From the NCBI RefSeq assembly GCF_013373865.1, contig NC_050468.1, positions 15,612,355 through 15,676,354 of the forward strand: 64,000 nt of DNA. Direction: 5' to 3'. Position 1 is the stretch's first letter; each line of letters begins with the position of its first letter. The notes beneath the pieces were generated by a model. It made no database searches. It was not told the origin of the DNA and was given only the letters and a program-made list of their open reading frames with translations. Origin of the DNA: Monomorium pharaonis. Lineage: Eukaryota; Arthropoda; Insecta; Hymenoptera; Formicidae. Position numbers and translations under genes: made by a program. This document shows positions 58,201-64,000 of this stretch, in pieces.

Positions 58201-61200
58201 CCAGGCTCGAATTACTTCTGCTTTCAGAAACGGATATACTGTAATAGATTAGTTTAATATTATAATGCTCTTTCAACAGCTTTAGAAAAAGAACAATATA
58301 ATAAAACAAAAGATTAGAAATAAAAATATTTATATTATAAACAATTACGTAAATACTTTAAAATTAAAAGTAAAGAAATAAATTATGGAATATTTTTTGT
58401 ATTAAGAAAGCTAAATTGGTCAAAGCAATTAGCTTCTTTGTAACTAATTACTTTATAAAGTGCTTTTGCTTTATTTTGTTAATTGAATTAAAAATGTTAT
58501 AAAAATTTAATCGGTTTACATAGTATGCATAAAAGTAGCTTTAACCAGATTGACAATAAATAAAAATATGTTGTGTATATAATAGAATTTCATTTATAAT
58601 GTCAATTAAGTACAGCGGATCTAAGTTGTTACAATAACAACAATTTATTTAACAATTCGTCTTTATAATGTAGATAGCGTCATGTTGACATGTAATAAGT
58701 CTTTAGTGATCATTTTTAGTCTCGCGTCACTTTCTTCCTATTTTTTTTTCCATTTAGGTACAAACATAAGCAATATGTTCGTGATAAATAAAGACTTTCT
58801 CCCTATTGATTATTCTAAATATACTTCTTCCAACTTTTCGAAGAAATCATGTGAAGTAATAACACCTCTCTACGTATCATATTGCGTCGAAATGACACGA
58901 GCGAACGACACGAGGCATTTAATGATATCATGAATAAATTTAGCTTTACAAATGTTGTTATTTTCGCTTTAGTCAAAATATCAGATGTATTAGACCTTGA
59001 GCTTATCAATGACTAACTGATTGTAAATGTATGAGGATAGTAAGAGATTATCTCTATTTTAATTTTATTTGTCCTCACAAAATAACACACTATTCTATTT
59101 TGAATTTACTTATTTGATACAGAAAATTCTACATAAGAGAAGATGCTTTAAATTTGATATTTTGTATTGTCGATAGACTTTAACTTTGTATCGTAACAAA
59201 CGGAAAAGATTGTTAAACAGGCGAAAAAGATTTTGCCTGAAAGTGGAAAGTATATAGTTCGTTATTAATAATATATCTAGCTTAATTATTTTTCCTTAGG
59301 CACGCACAGAAAGCTCATGGATTAAAAGCGAATACATTTAAATATTCGAACGAAGATGCAGGGCGGAACAGTCGCCTAGACTGAACGGAGAAAGGGATTT
59401 AACGGCTTCTTTGAATATTCCAGGCGGAGCAATCGCAGCTGCAAACGATGGCGTGAATGCTTTTAATCGAGCGTACCATTTCTCTTTCTTTTATATCTGC
59501 TTTATGGTCCTTTTGCCTTTGCGTCGCAATAGAGCTCGATATTTATTGCTACGCAACTTGAAGCCTCTCGAAAAAAAAGGAAGATGAATTCTCGCTACGC
59601 GCTCGAACGCGCTTAACTTTCATGACGTTTCGTTAAGAGCTCTTTAAAAATACTACAGTCGGTACAACAAAAAATTGAATTGCTTGAAAAATTAAAAAAT
59701 AATTTAAGTAATATTTCAGATATTTCATAAAACTGTTTAGAAAAAAATTAAAGTAATAATAGTTATACAAAAGATTTTCTTGAAATTACGTAATATAAAT
59801 AATTTTATTGCTCTATAAAATAGTGTTACAAAATATATTTTTGTTTATAATTTAAAATAGTTATTTATAATTATTTTATTTTATAATTATTAATTACGCA
59901 TTTAGTGATAACTAGTCATAAACTTTAATTAGTAGAAAAAAGTTAAAAAAACTATATATATAAAACAAAATATAAGAAAAAAATATTAATACTTCCATTT
60001 GTTTTCTATTTTCTTTAAAAGTATTCTGTAAGAACCCCAAAGAGCTTTTGCAACTTCTTATATGTCGTTGATAAAACGCAGGAAGAAGGAATATGCATGC
60101 GGATGCTGCAAAGTGAGAGCTTGTATACTTATAACTTAGGATTCGCTGCTATATTTAAACGTCGCCGTAGACGACGGTTTTGCCCTTTTTTTATCAAGGC
60201 GACGACGGAAGTAGATGGACTTCAGCTTCTGAATTTCGAAAGAGTATGGAACTGTCAGATGCTCGCATTAGAAGAGAGAGGTGTACACGAGAGAAACTGG
60301 CTTGAAGCATGCCATTGAATTAATCATAAGCCTTGGTGAACGGTAGTGCCAAAACTACCACGTGTTTACTCCAATGCTGACTTCGTATGATACAGAGAAC
60401 GAAAAGAGAATCAATAGTAACGTTACATTCATCCCTCATGCAAATAGATGTACTCACTCATAATGACGTTGTTAAAGAAGAAAATTGCTTCGCTACTTAT
60501 TACTCAGATACTTATATTTGTATGAGCTTATAAAAAATTTTTACTTTTGTAGTAAAACAAATAAAAATTAAATTATGAGCAAAATTACAATAAAGTGATA
60601 ATTTATATTATAGAAAAAGTTTGAAACTACGGACCAATTTATGTTTATAAATATTAATTTTTTTTCTTTGTCATATTTTAAACTATGTTAAATCTTTATT
60701 ACTCTATTAAAGTGATTTAGATTTTATTTTACTAAAAAATATTATTTTTAATACTTAAATAAAAATAAACATACATTGTGTTACAATTTATTTCTTATTT
60801 ATAATATTTTTTTAATTACAAAATTAAGGAATTACAAATAAATTAAAAGAAACTTAAGATTTCTCGTTGCATCAATAGATATTCAACTTTTACTTTTTCT
60901 TTATGCATGTGAATTACAATTATGTAAAAGATGTTTAATAATTTAATATATATAATATATATTATGCGTATAGATAGAATTAATAAAATTTTCAATATTA
61001 CTAATTTATGTCTCGCTGCAACTTCGAAATTTGCAAATGAAAATTGTACGAATTTTATTTTTGCAATTAAAGAATTTATTTTTAACTAATTTTATATAGA
61101 AATAAGTCACGGATGCATGAGTTACAAGTTTTTATTTCTTTAATTGTCTAAGTAAATCATGCTTTTATCAATATTAATAAAGTGTAATGTTTAGTTCTCA

Positions 61201-62674
61201 AGAAATAAAAGGATTTTAGAAAGCCTATATCAGTATTGGGTTATATTTCCTATATTTTCCTATATTCTTTTATATTTTATGTATGTTATAATTTTAAATA
61301 TAAGTAATTATTTTATATTGACCATGCTGCTCATATTTTTCTTACATTAATACTTACTACTTTAAGTAAAAATTTCCATAAGAATGTCTACTTTATAAGT
61401 TACAAGATATTAAAATAGTACTTAACAATAACAAACTAATACTATTTTAATGTAAAAAAATTTTACTAGATATTATTTATAAGATATATATTATTTTAAA
61501 TTATCAAAATTTTAATAATAAAAACTAACTACTAAATTTGAATTAGCACTCGGGTGAAATTTCCATAGCATTCCAGAGTTAAAGCTGACAGCTGTCGAAA
61601 TGTTTGCCTATGCCATCAAATTTCCAACGAGAATGGATATTTCGGGATTGTGCCAAAGCTAGCACGTCGATGCATCGCTGTTTTGACGTCGTCGCCTTGT
61701 TAGCGGCGCGTCGCGTCAGGCAACAAGGTTGTTGGCAAACACAGCTGATCTCGTGGATCAATTGCTGGAATTGAACCCAATTTCACCCTGTGCAGGTTGA
61801 CTTCGCTGCATGATGTCGATGAGCCAAATCAATAAGCATGCATTTGCAAGTATTTGATGATCCGTTATATATAAAGAATTATTGCATCTATAATAAAATA
61901 AATTATTGACTTTTTGCAAAAAATCCTTAATTCGGCGAAATCAGCAATTATTTTAAAATAACTGATAATTAATTTTTAACAAACTAATTTTTAACAAACT
62001 TAATCAGCAATTTAAAAGTTTGAAAAACAAAATCTTTTTACGTGTAATAATCTTTTTTATAAAATTGTAAAAAGATGTATTTAAAATTAAATAAAAATAA
62101 ACAACAAATAATTTAAATATTTTAGTAAAATTTAAACTTAGTTGCTTAATGAATGACATAAAATACTAAATGTAAAACAGATAATAGGTAATAAAAAATA
62201 AAAGTATTTTTATAAATTATTACTGTCAAAGAAAACATTCAATTCTGTTAAATTATTAATAGCAAATAACACAATATATGTCTATTTACATTTTTTCATC
62301 TTATCTCTAATATTTTTTTTTCATTACTTCAATAACGGTAAAATATCATTTTATGAAAGCAATTTGCCACAGGTGTTTGTACGGTGACAGGAAGATATAA
62401 AGAATTATGCATTTCACGCATACAGAAATGATATGTTCGTTTGATAGAACAAGTTAGTTGTCTGTGTGCGGCTGGAAAAATTTATGATCCATTCGTCGGT
62501 GTTACATTCAATTTGCGAAACATCGCTGAAATTGTGGTTCACTTCTGCATGAGATTGTAAATTACAATAATTTTCCAGGTTTTATGTTTATTACTTGATA
62601 AATTTATATTGCAGCTATTGTTTTGTTATAAATTTTTGTGCGGCTAAATGTTCTTCAATGCTTTCAAAAAATTT

Positions 62675-62739
<65 letters not shown>

Positions 62740-64000
62740 TTTATGTTTATATTAAAATTTCTTAACTGTCTTTTTGATACAGTGTAAGTATCTGTCTGTT
62801 TGATAAAACATCTTTTAATATATTTTGTTAATCTTTAGTGAATAATATTATTATTTTTATTAATCTATATATTTAAAGTAATATAAATTTTTTAAATAAG
62901 TCAATATTGTATTTTAATTTAATTGTTTATGTTAAGCTGTAAGGTTTAGTTCAATAATTGTATTCGTAGAAAAGAAAATGATATTGAGCGTCATATATAT
63001 TGACACACATAACACATTATTGCTTCCTAGAATTGCACTCAAGCATTATAGATCTTTCAAGACATTAAAACAAGAACGATCGACACTTTGACGATATTGT
63101 CGACGACGCACAATCCAGCAACGACAACATAATGATGAGCGATTTATCGGCTTGTAACGCCATTGAGAAGTTTACCGTCTTTGAGACCGAAGAGTTTCAA
63201 CCACAAAACTTCCGGCAGTTTACACGGTGCCAGAAGTTTTCCAATTATACGGCAAGCTGTCCAGATTTCCTGTCAAAATCTACTTTGACGTTTTCCAATC
63301 TGCATTCTACCCACAAAGAAAATCTTTTTAGTTGTGATTTTTTGTAAGCTAATATTTTAGAAAAGTTTAAGTATTATCGGATGTCTTATTGTACAGGTAA
63401 TTTACTGCAGTTAGATTTCTAGAGAATTATGCAATATATTAGTTTTTGAATTGTAAATTTGCATCTAAGTTTTTTTGAGAAAAAACTATTTTAGTTTATT
63501 ACCAAAAATTATTTGAAAATGGAAATGTTCCGAGATAGTGAATGATAAGAGATAGTGAAGCAAAAACTTGGTGTGCCCGGCTGGCTTTAATTGCATTCTT
63601 GTATATACATTTATCATTATCAATAACATGGAGTCTTGGAAATACAGAAAAAATATATAAGTCGAATACGTCAAGTTTTGGCTTCACTATCTCTCATTGG
63701 TAATATTTCCATTTTTTAAATAATTTTTGAATAAATTTTTATGTGGTTTTTCCAAGGTTTTTTAAAAATATAGTTGGCTAATTTTATTGATCTTGTACTC
63801 ATTTTTGAATGCGTTTATGTACTTGGCGTATTTTTTTTATTTTTGTAAGATTTTTGATAGGTAGTATTATGCAAACATATTTTATTTTCTTGCTAAAGCA
63901 GATAATGAAAATTGATTTATTTATATTCATAATTAAATGTCAAATATAACGTAAACTTATAATATATATGTATATATATAAATTATAATACATCATAAGA
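55286..64000. other. non-coding region with GC-richer islands
   Basis: AT-rich DNA with GC-richer islands at about 56230-56920, 57480-58250, 59290-59640, 60060-60470, 61550-61830 and 63060-63340. Each has open frames on both strands but none has a recognisable domain or splice context. If 55265-55285 is real, this is its first intron and the islands are candidate enhancers or unrecognised exons. Confidence 0.4.
62676..62734. repeat. (AC)n microsatellite
   Basis: About 29 uninterrupted AC units. Confidence 0.95.

Noticed and set aside
1..64000. tRNA, rRNA or autonomous transposon genes
   Set aside because: Reading both strands gave no cloverleaf with a TTCGA loop, no rRNA sequence, and no transposase or reverse transcriptase motif.

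Overview
The window is strongly AT-rich eukaryotic DNA with long AT-rich introns, GT..AG splice sites, (AC)n/(CT)n microsatellites and small hairpin transposons. Two well-conserved animal genes can be read exon by exon, and both look like insect orthologues. The composition and microsatellites would suit a hymenopteran such as an ant, but the order is an inference. There is no bacterial-type operon, CRISPR array, tRNA or rRNA that I can see.

Region 1 (1-17,070, + strand): the 3' two thirds of a TGF-beta/activin type I receptor gene, orthologous to baboon (babo; ALK4/5 type). The 5' exons (signal peptide, first half of the ectodomain) lie upstream of the window. Two alternative versions of the second-half ectodomain exon are present (923-1080 and 5581-5750). 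They share phases (start 2, end 1) and a CC-x4-[FY]CNRDL signature, so they are expected to be mutually exclusive ligand-binding exons. They are followed by one transmembrane/juxtamembrane exon and four GS/kinase exons ending at 16588.

Region 2 (17-26.9 kb): intergenic AT-rich DNA with microsatellites between two genes that converge tail to tail.

Region 3 (27,067-43,156, - strand): the complete paramyosin gene (Prm), 15 coding exons whose phases all fit and which give 877 residues. Its intron 11 (28,617-33,348) is unusually busy. It holds a short-isoform first exon (31,138-31,452) whose product carries a Tyr-rich motif like that of the thick-filament protein flightin, which I take to be the miniparamyosin start. 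It also holds a candidate 86-nt bridging exon (29,173-29,258), a nested unrecognised gene on the same strand (ends 29,173), two more coding-like segments, a TA-flanked hairpin MITE, a 29-bp perfect hairpin and a miRNA-precursor-like stem. Intron 1 contains a 57-codon cysteine-rich open frame.

Region 4 (43.2-64 kb): mostly AT-rich non-coding DNA with a TTAA-flanked MITE, a TATA-containing candidate promoter (45.9 kb, + strand) and a candidate first exon (55,265-55,285, + strand) after a GC-rich leader. GC-richer islands between 56 and 62 kb do not resolve into genes.

Exon boundaries were set by hand from GT/AG sites, frame and family knowledge. No alignment or transcript was available.
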